The translations under genes and the position numbers were made by a program. Shown one piece after another: positions 44,572 to 57,185 of a stretch of 64,000 bases of DNA. Origin of the DNA: Obelidium mucronatum (lineage: Eukaryota > Chytridiomycota > Chytridiomycetes > Chytridiales > Chytriomycetaceae); contig JAIVFH010000089.1 in the NCBI GenBank assembly GCA_025765595.1, positions 79,871 to 143,870 on the forward strand. The letters run 5' to 3'. The notes under the pieces are model-generated. The model was not told the origin of the DNA and made no database searches. It worked only from the letters and a program-made list of their open reading frames with translations. Each line of letters begins with the position of its first letter. Position 1 is the first letter of the stretch.

Positions 44572-47500
44572 ATGCTTTCTGCAAATTCTATCGGAGATAC
44601 GCGTCTCTATCGAAAGGCTTACGGTCTCCCCCAGCAACAATGTGCCAAGGTCACGACCTTCTGCTGTGAGCACTCCATATGTACCCAAACTTTTCTCGCC
44701 ACTGCCACCGCCGTTTTCCTTGGGAAAGGAAGTGTGTTAATCAGCTGTCAAAACGATGCCGTTGAACTCACTTGTAGTGCTGCATTCATTACTGTTGCCC
44801 AAGATCTGCAGCGATACTTCATAGAGAACAAAAAGAATCCATTTCAATTTGGACTCACGGCTGGATGGGGACCCGATGCCAACGAAGGACTCAGGTGAGA
44901 GGCTTTTTTGGTGACCTTTGGTAACATCATATCCTGTAAATTGGAACAACACCACCAGTTGCAACATTGAAATCCAACAAAATCAAGAAAGCTTCACTGT
45001 AACCATCGAATCCAGCGATGATTCAGTCCGCCTCGAGTCTGTTGAGAGCACTCTCGATGCGCTTGTTACACTTGTAACCAGCGACCCGTCCATGAATCTT
45101 TCTGTTCTTTACGAATCGACCATGCAAGCAGTCTACTGGATCGAGAAGTTGAAGGACGCGCGTCCTTTGAACTACTCATACGATTTTTACCACAGTGACG
45201 AAAATTGTGGAAAATCTGAGGCTGTCTCCAATCATGGTCTCGGCCATCAGCTGACAGCCTCTCTCAACTCGTTCTGCGCAACCAACAATATCTCCCTCTT
45301 CAATGCTGTTACTGCTATCTTTACTGTTTTGATGATGCGATATACGTCGACTGAAGATGTTCTGATTGGGACAATCGCCTCACCCACCAACAACCCTGTC
45401 TGCCTCAGAACCAATCTCGGACCCGCTTCCTCTTTCTCGGAAGCGCTTAAAATTTCTTCCGAAACCGTCAAGGAAGCCCTCGCTCATTCCGGTCTCTCCT
45501 TTGACCGAGTTTTGTCCGCAGTCAAAGCAGTAACTCTTCCTGGTCACCATTCCATCTTCTCGTTTGTCTTGGTTGACGAATATCTGGATCTTTCTACTGT
45601 GGATACTGAGCAATATGCTTTGGTCCTTCAGTATTCTACTTTGGATGATGGATCCCTACAGTTTTGTACCCGTTACAACTCGTCTCTGTTCTTGAACGAC
45701 ACGATTCTCTTCATGCTGAAGCATATGGAAGCACTCCTTTCCGTATCGGTTGCCGATCCTCTGGCTAACATTCGCACAGCTTCATTTGTATTTTCTGGCG
45801 AGCACGACTGTATGAACCAGTTCAACATCAAACAAGAGTGGCCGGTGGCAGAAGAAGGGCATCTTTTGCACAAAATCTTTGAAGAAGCAGCTGAAGTCCA
45901 TCCTGATAAAGTTGTTCTCTCTTTTATTGGACACGATATTTCCTACTGTGACTTAAACATACGAGCAAACCAGTTGGCCAATTGGCTGGTTACAGAACAC
46001 TGTTTGAAACCGGATGAAATCGTTTGTCTGTATTATGAACGAGGAATTGACGTTGTTGTGGCGCTGTTGGCTGTTTTGAAGGCTGGGGCGGCATTCTGTC
46101 CAATTGACATTGAAGCTCCATTGGGGAGAGTCCAAGGAATGCTCGCAGACACGCAATCTCGCGTAATCCTGACAGATGGGTCATTTTCAAAGAACTTTTC
46201 CTATTTTACTGCGACGGGCACTGTATGCGTTATCAACACTGCTTCAGAACACACAAGAAGCAGTATTGACCAACACTCTGGCGTGAATTTACCAGCTAAA
46301 CCGAGTCCTAGGAATCTTGCATATGTTCTTTTTACTTCGGGTACGGAGCTGGAGTTTCTTTGAAATGTTTTAAGCTTTTAATGTATCTCTTTCCAAAAAA
46401 GGAACGACAGGAAAACCTAAAGGCGTTGGAATTGAACATCGAAACGTGTTCAATACTTTTCGTTCCTACAATTCTATTCTCCCAGAAGCGATTCTGAAGC
46501 ATCTTCTATTTTCGGCTTATACTTTTGGTATGTGACAGTAGTATGTGACAGTATGACATGTGGGCCAGAAATTGAACTGAGTCGAAATAATAGACATGTT
46601 CTTGCATGAGCTGTTCATTCCGTTTAGATACGGCGGCACCCTTTTCATCGAGCCAAAGTCTGTCTTGTTGCAAGATATTGGCGCTGTTATCAAGAAGCAC
46701 TCGATTGAGTCTGTCACCGTGACACCAAGTATTCTCGGGCTTATTTCTATAGAATGTCGCCTTAAGTGTATTCTTTTTGCGGGAGAAGGGTGCTCACGAC
46801 AAGTTATGGAACCATGGCTTCTGAAGGGAGGCATCGCATTGATCAACGGTTATGGTGAGGGCATTATTCCTTTTTACATATCATCAATCGTTATTGCGTG
46901 TATAGGCCCCACTGAGACGGCTTGTGTTACCACTGCTCATATTATGACCAAGTTTACAACTCCAAATGACATTGGACTGCCCCTTTCAAACTGTTGTCAC
47001 TATGTCCTTGATCCTGAAACGCGTGATTTTCTTCCGATTGGGTGTATTGGAGAGCTATACATTGGTAAGATCCCAAAGCAATGAAATTAATAGACGTTTC
47101 AAAGCAGTGGAATTAATCGACTCACAATGTTCGCAGGTGGGGCACAAGTTGGTCGCGAATACTTGGGTCGACCTGATTTGACAGAACAAGCATTCGTTTC
47201 TGACCCATTCAGACCTGGGCAACGGATGTACAAGACTGGGGATTTAGCGCGTATGCACTCAAATGGACATGTTGAAATTCTTGGGCGAATTGACCACCAA
47301 GTGAAGCTGCGCGGATATCGGTAAGAACGCAGCAGATGTGCGACCCATTTACGGTCTAACGTTTTGCGTATTAGTATTGAACTTGGTGAAATCGAGAGTG
47401 TTCTCTTGAAGCACCCCAGTGTGTCTGCAGCCGCTGTGATTATGCGCGAAGACGAACCTGGAAACCAGTATCTTGCCGCTTATCTTGTCAAGTCAGACGC

Positions 47501-50500
47501 AAAAGAATTTGAAATCGAAGCATCGGCACTCAAGACTCATTGTGCGTCAAGTCTGCTGCCGTACATGATCCCTACTGCCTTTGTTTGGATGGAAAAGCTA
47601 CCAGTGACTGTGAATGGAAAACTCGACAAACGCGCGCTTCCTATTCCAGAATTCGCAGTTTCTGACTATGAGGAATTGGTGCCACTCGAAGGAGACGTCG
47701 AAACCCTTGTTGCTGGTGTGTGGTCGCAGTTCTTGAATACTCCGTTGGAATGTATTGGTCGAAACTCCAACTTTTTCGCCTTGGGTGGAAACTCACTGCT
47801 GGCCGCGCGTATTATATCCAAGTTGAATTCTAATTCCCGGCTTGGACAGATATCGTTCTTGGAATTCATGTCCAGTCAATCACTACAAGTATTGTGTGAT
47901 GTCTTGGCCGGCCCGTCTCCTTCTTTAGTACTGTTTCCACCGGCGGTTCTTTCCAAACGCCATGGCGATTACGTTCGTCCTGCTTCCATCAGCGAATCCC
48001 GTCTGTTTGTGTACCAGCAACAACACCCGCAGTCGGTGGAATACAACAGCATCAGCTACTATACTATTAGCAACATTAGCCTCGAGCGTGTTCAGCAAGG
48101 TGTTTCGGCGCTCGTGTCTCGGCACGAAGCATTGCGCACTCAATACAGATGGGTATCCGAGGACATCGTTGCCTTTGTTGCCAACTCGTCAAGTGTTGGC
48201 GTAACACAATATGCAAATCGAGAAACTATGCAGCAGATACCAAACACGCCCTTTGATTTGGGTACCGAACCTCCTGTTCGTTTCTATGTGTGTCCACATG
48301 AAATTGTGGGCTCGTGGACTGTTGCTGCTGTCATGCACCACATTTGCTACGATGGAGCGTGCATGCATGTCTTTGAGAGAGACTTGTACGATTTGTGTGC
48401 GGGAAACACTCTGCCTCCTGTTGTTTCACAGTATGGAGACTTTGCAGCGTGGGAACACCAGCTGAAAGACACTGGAGTGTTAGAGAAGCAACAGGAGTAT
48501 TGGAAAGCGAAGCTGGAAAATGCTACCCCTCTCCCATACTCATTTGACTTTTACCACTCTGGGTTGGAACATGTCTCCAAACCAGCTGAATTCACATTCT
48601 CGTTTGACAAGGTATTGACAAATCAACTGGAAGAGTTTGCAGCAAAGAATCGTGTTTCGCGCTTCGCTGTAGTTTTGGCTGCCTTCAATGTCCTGATGAT
48701 GCGCTACACTGGATCTGACGATATTTCGGTAGGAACTGTAACTGCGAATCGCCAAATGGATGAATTCAGTGAAACCATGGGATTTTTCATCAACAATGTG
48801 TGTCTGCGAACACAACTGGGAGACTCTGTCACCTTTAGTGATGCTGTTCAGGCCGCATCTGCAACAACCAACGAGGCATTGGAAAACCAGAATCTGCCGT
48901 TTGAGGAAGTTCTCTCTGTTGTTCGACCACCAAGACTTCCTGGTCGCCATCCTTTGTTTGGTTTTGTCATCTTGGAGCAGGACTCTCAAAATAACAACGA
49001 CAATCACAACGACAACTCCAATTTTGCTTCATCTTTAAACTTGGATCCATTTGAGCTTGTTTTGGAGTATTCTAAAGACGCTTTAGGCAGTATTTCTGGG
49101 AACGTTACCTATGATGGAGCCTTGTTCCTGGAGGAAACTGTCGGGTTTATTATGTCTCATTTGGAAGTCGTCTTGAGACGGTGTCTCGATAGTCCTCAAG
49201 CTGATTTTCGACGGTTGTCTTTTGCTTTTGCTGGCGAATCGGAGCTGATCCAGAAATTCAACACAACCATGTCTTGGAAAACTTCGCATCAATGCTTGCA
49301 CGGGATTTTTGAAGAGTCGGCTGTAGCTCATTCTGAGAAAGTTGCTCTGTCTTTTATCGGACACGATATTTCCTATTGTGACTTAAACATACGAGCAAAC
49401 CAGTTGGCCAATTGGCTGGTTGCAGAACACTGTTTGAAACCGGATGAAATCGTTTGTTTGTATTATGAACGAGGAATTGACGTTGTTGTGGCGCTGTTGG
49501 CTGTTTTGAAGGCTGGGGCGGCATTCTGTCCAATTGACATTGAAGCTCCATTGGGGAGAGTCCAAGGAATGCTCGCAGACACGCAATCTCGCGTAATCCT
49601 GACAGATGGGTCATTGTCAAAGAACTTTTCCTATTTTACTGCGACGGGCACTGTATGCGTTATCAACACTGCTTCAGAACACACAAGAAGCAGTACTGCC
49701 CAACACTCTGGCGTAAATTTACTTGCTAAACCGAGTCCTAGGAATCTTGCATATGTTCTTTTTACTTCGGGTACGGAGCTGGAGTTTCTTTGAAATGCTT
49801 CAAGCTTTTAATGTATCTCATTCCAAAAAAGGAACGACAGGAAAACCTAAAGGCGTTGGAATTGAACATCGAAACGTGTTCAATACTTATCGTTCGTATA
49901 AGTCTGTGCTTCCAGGAACTATTTTAAAGCATCTTGCATTCTCAGCTTATACTTTTGGTTAGTGGCAATTTAAACGAAATTGACCTAAGCAGAAATAATA
50001 GACATGTTCTTGGATGATCTTTTTCTTCCGTTGTCATATGGAGGTACTGTGGTTATCGCGCCAAAGTCTATCTTGTTGCAAGATATTAGCGCTGTAATCA
50101 AGAAGCATTCAATTGAGTCTGTTGCTGTGACACCCAGCACTCTCTCTCTTATTTCGACAGCATCTAGTTTGAAGTTCATTTTCTTTGGCGGAGAAGGGTG
50201 CTCACGGCAGGTTTTGGAACCATGGCTTCTTAAGACGGATGTCACGTTGATCAACGGATATGGTAAGGAAGGGATGTTTTTTCTCCATATGATTGACGAT
50301 ATCCTTAAGGCCCCACTGAGACGGCTTGTGTTACTACTGCTCATATTATGACCAAGTCTACAACTCCAAATGACATTGGACTGCCCCTTTCAAACTGCTG
50401 TCACTATGTCCTTGATCCTGAAACGCGTGATTTTCTTCCGATTGGGTGTATTGGAGAGCTATACATTGGTAAGATCCCAAAGCAATGAAATTAATAGACG

Positions 50501-53500
50501 TTTCAAAGCAGTGGAATTAATCGACTCACAATGTTCGCAGGTGGGGCACAAGTTGGTCGCGAATACTTGGGTCGACCTGATTTGACAGAACAAGCATTCG
50601 TTTCTGACCCATTCAGACCTGGGCAACGGATGTACAAGACTGGGGATTTAGCGCGTATGCACTCAAATGGACATGTTGAAATTCTTGGGCGAATTGACCA
50701 CCAAGTGAAGCTGCGCGGATATCGGTAAGAACGCAGCAGATGTGCGACCCATTTACGGTCTAACGTTTTGCGTATTAGTATTGAACTTGGTGAAATCGAG
50801 AGTGTTCTCTTGAAGCACCCTAGTGTGTCTGCAGCCGCTGTGATTATGCGCGAAGACGAACCTGGAAACCAGTATCTTGCCGCTTATCTTGTCAAGTCAG
50901 ACGCAAAAGAATTTGAAATCGAAGCATCGGCACTCAAGACTCATTGTGCGTCAAGTCTGCTGCCGTACATGATCCCTACTGCCTTTGTTTGGATGGAAAA
51001 GCTACCAGTGACTGTGAATGGAAAACTCGACAAACGCGCGCTTCCTATTCCAGAATTCGCAGTTTCTGACTATGAGGAATTGGTGCCACTCGAAGGAGAC
51101 GTCGAAACCCTTGTTGCTGGTGTGTGGTCGCAGTTCTTGAATACTCCGTTGGAATGTATTGGTCGAAACTCCAACTTTTTCGCCTTGGGTGGAAACTCAC
51201 TGCTGGCCGCGCGTATTATATCCAAGTTGAATTCTGATTCCCGGCTTGGACAGATATCGTTCTTGGAATTCATGTCCAGTCAATCACTACAAGTATTGTG
51301 TGATGTCTTGGCCGGCCCGTCTCCTTCTTTAGTACTGTTTCCACCGGCGGTTCTTTCCAAACGCCATGGCGATTACGTTCGTCCTGCTTCCATCAGCGAA
51401 TCCCGTCTGTTTGTGTACCAGCAACAACACCCGCAGTCGGTGGAATACAACAGCATCAGCTACTATACTATTAGCAACATTAGCCTCGAGCGTGTTCAGC
51501 AAGGTGTTTCGGCGCTCGTGTCTCGGCACGAAGCATTGCGCACTCAATACAGATGGGTATCCGAGGACATCGTTGCCTTTGTTGCCAACTCGTCAAGTGT
51601 TGGCGTAACACAATATGCAAATCGAGAAACTATGCAGCAGATACCAAACACGCCCTTTGATTTGGGTACCGAACCTCCTGTTCGTTTCTATGTGTGTCCA
51701 CATGAAATTGTGGGCTCGTGGACTGTTGCTGCTGTCATGCACCACATTTGCTACGATGGAGCGTGCATGCATGTCTTTGAGAGAGACTTGTACGATTTGT
51801 GTGCGGGAAACACTCTGCCTCCTGTTGTTTCACAGTATGGAGACTTTGCAGCGTGGGAACACCAGCTGAAAGACACTGGAGTGTTAGAGAAGCAACAGGA
51901 GTATTGGAAAGCGAAGCTGGAAAATGCTACCCCTCTCCCATACTCATTTGACTTTTACCACTCTGGGTTGGAACATGTCTCCAAACCAGCTGAATTCACA
52001 TTCTCGTTTGACAAGGTATTGACAAATCAACTGGAAGAGTTTGCAGCAAAGAATCGTGTTTCGCGCTTCGCTGTAGTTTTGGCTGCCTTCAATGTCCTGA
52101 TGATGCGCTACACTGGATCTGACGATATTTCGGTAGGAACTGTGACTGCGAATCGCCAAATGGATGAATTCAGTGAAACCATGGGATTTTTCATCAACAA
52201 TGTATGTCTGCGAACACAACTGGGAGACTCTGTCACCTTTAGTGATGCTGTTCAGGCCGCATCTGCAACAACCAACGAGGCATTGGAAAACCAGAATCTG
52301 CCGTTTGAGGAAGTTCTCTCTGTTGTTCGACCACCAAGACTTCCTGGTCGCCATCCTTTGTTTGGTTTTGTCATCTCCTAACCAGTTGGCCAATTGGCTG
52401 GTTGCAGAACACTGTTTGAAACCGGATGAAATCGTTTGTTTGTATTATGAACGAGGAATTGACGTTGTTGTGGCGCTGTTGGCTGTTTTGAAGGCTGGGG
52501 CGGCATTCTGTCCAATTGACATTGAAGCTCCATTGGGGAGAGTCCAAGGAATGCTCGCAGACACGCAATCTCGCGTAATCCTGACAGATGGGTCATTTTC
52601 AAAGAACTTTTCCTATTTTACTGCGACGGGTACTGTATGCGTTATCAACACTGCTTCAGAACACACAAGAAGCAGTACTGCCCAACACTCTGGCGTAAAT
52701 TTACTTGCGAAACCGAGTCCTATGAATCTTGCATATGTTCTTTTTACTTCGGGTACGGAGCTGGAGTTTCTTTGAAATGTTTTAAGCTTTTAATGTATCT
52801 CATTCCAAAAAAGGAACGACTGGAAAACCTAAAGGTGTTGGAATTGAACATCGAAACGTGTTCAATACTTTTCGTTCCTACAATTCTATCCTCCCAGAAG
52901 CGATTCTGAAGCATCTTCTATTTTCGGCTTATACTTTTGGTATGTGACAGTAGTATGTGACAGTATGACATGTGGGCCAGAAATTGAACTGAGTCGAAAT
53001 AATAGACATGTTCTTGCATGAGCTCTTCATTCCGTTTAGATACGGCGGCACCCTTTTCATCGAGCCAAAGTCTGTCTTATTGCAAGATATTGGCGCTGTT
53101 ATCAAGAAGCACTCGATTGAGTCTGTTACCGTGACACCCAGTATTCTCGGGCTTATTTCTATAGAATGTCGCCTAAAGTGTATTCTTTTTGCGGGAGAAG
53201 GGTGCTCACGACAAGTTATGGAACCATGGCTTCTGAAGGGAGGCATAGCATTGATCAACGGTTATGGTGAGGGCATAATTCCTTTTTACATATCATCAAT
53301 CGTTATTGCATGTATAGGCCCGACTGAAACGGCTTGTGTTACCACTGCTCATATTATGACCAAGTCTACAACTCCAAATGACATTGGACTGCCCCTTTCA
53401 AACTGCTGTCACTATGTCCTTGATCCTGAAACGCGTGATTTTCTTCCGATTGGGTGTATTGGAGAGCTATACATTGGTAAGATCCCAAAGCAATGAAATT

Positions 53501-56500
53501 AATAGACGTTTCAAAGCAGTGGAATTAATCGACTCACAATGTTCGCAGGTGGGGCACAAGTTGGTCGCGAATACTTGGGTCGACCTGATTTGACAGAACA
53601 AGCATTCGTTTCTGACCCATTCAGACCTGGGCAACGGATGTACAAGACTGGGGATTTAGCGCGTATGCACTCAAATGGACATGTTGAAATTCTTGGGCGA
53701 ATTGACCACCAAGTGAAGCTGCGCGGATATCGGTAAGAACGCAGCAGATGTGCGACCCATTTACGGTCTAACGTTTTGCGTATTAGTATTGAACTTGGTG
53801 AAATCGAGAGTGTTCTCTTGAAGCACCCTAGTGTGTCTGCAGCCGCTGTGATTATGCGCGAAGACGAACCTGGAAACCAGTATCTTGCCGCTTATCTTGT
53901 CAAGTCAGACGCAAAAGAATTTGAAATCGAAGCATCGGCACTCAAGACTCATTGTGCGTCAAGTCTGCTGCCGTACATGATCCCTACTGCCTTTGTTTGG
54001 ATGGAAAAGCTACCAGTGACTGTGAATGGAAAACTAGACAAACGTGTCCTGCCGGTTCCAAAACGAGAATCTGATCTGGTAAAAGGCAGCCAACTTATTT
54101 CGCCCAGGAACGCTGTTGAAAGTCTTGTTCACGCGACCTGGTGTCGTATTTTTGGAATGGATAAAATCTCTATTGTGGATGATTTCTTTGACGACTTGGG
54201 CGGGCATTCTCTTCTGGCCGCCAGAATCATCAATGCGTTGCGATCGTCGTCTCCAGAATACAGCCAGTTGTCTATTGCGGATATCATGACTAACGGGAGA
54301 AGTATTGAACACCTGGCCAAGAGATTGGATTCTTTTTCATCTTCTGAACATCTGGAGCAAATTGACCGGGTTGAAGTGGATGATTGTGGAAACATGGCTT
54401 CATTACCCGAAGGAATTAATCCATCTCTATTTCTGATGCTGCAAATGTTAGGAATTATGGTTCATCTCAGCCTTTTAGGAAGTTGCGCTTTTGCGGCTAT
54501 TTGGGTGTCCACCACCCTTCCGCCATTATTGAATGGAGCATACAGTCTTTTCGTCTCGCCTGTCTCTGCAATCGTATTTGGGTGAGATATATTTGATTTT
54601 TGATGATCCTTCTAAATACTGCGTACAGTTTTTCATACCTTCTCTGCACGATTCTAGTTAAATGGTCCATGCTGCAAGTGGTGACTCCTGGAGGTATTGC
54701 TGCAACAGTCAATTTTTGTCGATACTAATAGAGTGTCAGATTACCCGATTCGTGGATCCTTTCACTTCCGTTGGTGGATGGCAAATCTGTCATTTCAAAT
54801 TGCCAAAACGTTGTTACTTCCTTTCCTGCGTGAATCTCAGCTCTTTAACATGTATTTGCGAGCTCTCGGCTTCAAAGTGGGAAAAGGAACCATCATTGAC
54901 ACTGTTCATCTCACTGGTTTCGATTGCGTTGAAATCGGAGATTTTTCGTTTGTTGGAGATGATTCAACAGTGTTGGCACATCAGTTTGAGGTTGATCGGA
55001 TTCGACTTGTTAAAACGACTATCGGCAGCAAATGCATCACTGGTGTGAGATCGATGGTGAATCCAGGGGTTATCATACAAGATGAAGGTTTCTTGGGAGC
55101 AATGTCATCTGCGTTTGGAAATCTGAACAAAGGAGAAGCGTATAATGGCTCTCCTGCAGTATCAACAGGACCAGCCGAAAAGGTGAAAATGGATCCTGGT
55201 ATCATTACTCGAACGATTATCGGACTCTATCAACCACTTTGCCTTTTGGTGGTCGTGTTTTTGGCATTCACTGCTCAAATTCCTGGAAGTCTGCTATTTT
55301 CGCTTCTTCCCCAAGAAACCAACGCCTACATCGAGATTGTGTTTGGTGCAACAGTCCTGGGATATCTTTACTCCATAATGTATGCTCTTCAAGTAGTTGT
55401 TTTGAAGTGGGTACTTGTTCAGCAATCAAAGGAAGGAGAATTCGAGTTGGGGATCTTTTATAGAATGAGGAGATACCTCTTCGATCGCCTCGTGGTCAAC
55501 TTTTTGCATCATACAGTACGTGGCGCTCTAGTCATTTTTAATACACCGTCTAATTCTATAATTTAAAAAAGATAACTGGTGCTGCCTTTCAAGGATCCAT
55601 TCTGCTGCCGCTCTATTTGCGCCTTCTTGGCTCAAAAATCAACTGGAAGGTTTGGCTTGCTGACATAGGTATCAGAACTGGTGTGGATTTGTTGACTGTT
55701 GAAGAAGGTGTTGTGATGGGAGGTGAAAACTTGGTCTATTCACACAATGTGACGGGAAACAAGATTTCTTTCAAGAAAGTTTTGATTGAGACCCATTCAA
55801 ATACTGGAAATAGTGTTGTGGTTTTGCCTGGCGTAAGTAAACTCTGTCTTGCCACTTTTTCAGTACTGATTTTTCTTTTGAATCTATAGTCTCGAATTGG
55901 AAGGAACACGTTGATTGGAGACTTGGCGCTTGTCCAAGGTGAATTGTCTGAAAGGTCTGTGTGGATTGGGTCTCCTTGCATCCGAATCCAACAATTGGAC
56001 GACTCAAGACTTGATATCAAGAAGCGCAATGCCAGTAACAACACTTCAACAGTATGCTCAACACACAAGAATCACAGAAGATGCATCTGCCACAATTGAT
56101 TTACTAGAAACACCTGCAGTTGTTGACGTCATCAATGTTGAAAGCAACAATAGTCTTGCCTGGGACACCTGCTACTGTGGATAATACCATATTCAACTCG
56201 AATCAGGAGCCGGGAGATTCTAATTGGAGAACAGTTCTCCGAGAGCTCTGGATCTTGATTCTCAAATTCACAATGTTTTTCCCAGAAATGATCACAATCC
56301 TCATTTTCACTTGGTCCCACAATCCTCTTCCTCACTTGGTTTGGCACAACCAGCAGGAATGTGGCTCATCCCTGTCAACGCGATTCCTGTGCATCTTTGC
56401 CGTCATTCTCTGCATCTGGTTTGTCAAGAGAGTATTTATCGGGAAATTCATTGGAAGTACAAGTGTATTTTCGTTCAAGTTCCTTGTATGGACGACAGTA

Positions 56501-56963
56501 TGGATCAATTTATGCCATTTTAGGAAATGTTTTCCTGTTCATCCAAGGAACTGCCTTGTTGCCTGCGTTTTTGCGGTTGATGGGTTCCAAGATTGGAAAG
56601 AATGTGTATATGGAGGGGATTCCACCAATCGAAACGGATCAGCTGGAGATTGGGGATGATGCAATTATCATGGACCGTGTTGTGTTGCAGCCACATGTAA
56701 TCGACCATGCTACTTTGCAGTTTGCCAGGATATATATTGGTAAGGGAGTTGTGATGGAGCCAAAGAGCAGTTTGCAGGCGTTAAGCACATTGAGTAAGGG
56801 AAGCAAATTGAAGGCGTTGAGTTTTGTGATGAAGGGAGAAACTATTCCAGAAGATACAGTGTGGGCTGGTAACCCATCCAAGTTTGTGGGCGAGAGAAAG
56901 AAGGTGGCTAGCACAAGACTCAGTGATTCAACAGAGGAAGGTTGGATGCAATCACGTGTGTAA
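44572..56963 (+). CDS. Multimodular NRPS with membrane-embedded hexapeptide-repeat terminus; reading frame broken as assembled
   Basis: Domain order by motif: degenerate condensation-like halves without HHxxxDG (44572-45,870), adenylation A1 (45,900-47,640), carrier T1 ([14 protein letters not shown]), condensation C2 (MHHICYDGA at about 48,336), A2, T2, C3, A3, T3 ([13 protein letters not shown]), then a terminal part alternating TM stretches and hexapeptide domains. A-domain motifs are intact in each copy: [49 protein letters not shown], and [12 protein letters not shown] with its catalytic Lys. Each A domain has the same five introns. Oddities: the C3-A3 junction (52,375) is a frameshifting deletion, and the last part changes frame near 56,020, 56,150 and 56,515. 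The enzyme would activate and link amino acids on carrier thiols. No thioesterase is visible; the membrane terminus probably acts at release or chain extension. Product unknown. Confidence 0.82.
45900..47640 (+). other. NRPS adenylation domain A1
   Basis: Starts around [20 protein letters not shown] and ends at [10 protein letters not shown]. Introns interrupt TSG/TTGK, YTF/DMFL, GYG/PTET, YIG/GAQV and YR/IELG. The substrate-pocket positions, read by aligning to the phenylalanine-activating GrsA pattern, give roughly D-M-H-T-L-A-G-C plus the invariant K. The alignment is by eye. Confidence 0.75.
46905..48970 (+). repeat. NRPS duplicated segment, copy a (end of A1, T1, C2)
   Basis: About 2,066 bp, from the PTETA motif of A1 to the end of C2. 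It matches 50309-52374 with only a handful of differences seen (for example AATTCTAATTCC versus AATTCTGATTCC) and keeps intron sequence identical. Confidence 0.9.
49320..51045 (+). other. NRPS adenylation domain A2 with divergent specificity core
   Basis: The outer parts are near-identical to A1 and A3, but about 49,895-50,308 differs strongly: [23 protein letters not shown] and FIFFGGEG replace [23 protein letters not shown] and ILFAGEG. Pocket residues by eye: D-M-D-T-F-G-G-C plus K, so the substrate probably differs from that of A1 and A3. Confidence 0.72.
50309..52374 (+). repeat. NRPS duplicated segment, copy b (end of A2, T2, C3)
   Basis: Second copy of the 2,066-bp block 46905-48970. 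It ends exactly where the C3-A3 deletion begins (GTTTTGTCATC then TCCTAACCAG). Confidence 0.9.
52376..54045 (+). other. NRPS adenylation domain A3, 5'-truncated and out of frame with C3
   Basis: Starts abruptly at [12 protein letters not shown], lacking roughly the first 45 residues seen in A1 and A2. A TAA stop sits at the junction in the C3 frame. Its specificity core (52,870-53,316) copies that of A1, intron included. After NGKLDKR it diverges into a unique linker and carrier domain. Confidence 0.8.
54420..56963 (+). other. NRPS terminal membrane/hexapeptide region (Pls or TIGR02353-like)
   Basis: Order seen: hydrophobic helices ([36 protein letters not shown]), then [16 protein letters not shown] and a hexapeptide-type domain ([37 protein letters not shown]). 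Helices follow ([37 protein letters not shown]), then the second domain ([20 protein letters not shown] ... [20 protein letters not shown]). More helices ([40 protein letters not shown]) lead to the third domain ([25 protein letters not shown]-like [16 protein letters not shown]). Three TM blocks and three soluble domains match the layout of bacterial epsilon-poly-L-lysine synthetase after its A and T domains. Confidence 0.7.
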
Positions 56964-57185
56964 TTGGTTGCAGAATTTGGATTGGATTTCTTTTATTTGG
57001 TATACCTATCTTCAATAAGTTCTGCAAAAAAAGAATGACACAATGAATATTATTTTTTTCTTAAATTTGTCAGCAAATGTAGCCGCAACTATACTACAAG
57101 CAACAAAATACTGCAAAATACTGCAAAGCAATTTTTATTTCACTTTCGGGTAGGAAGCCTGCGTTCCTGCCCCCCCAACCACTAT

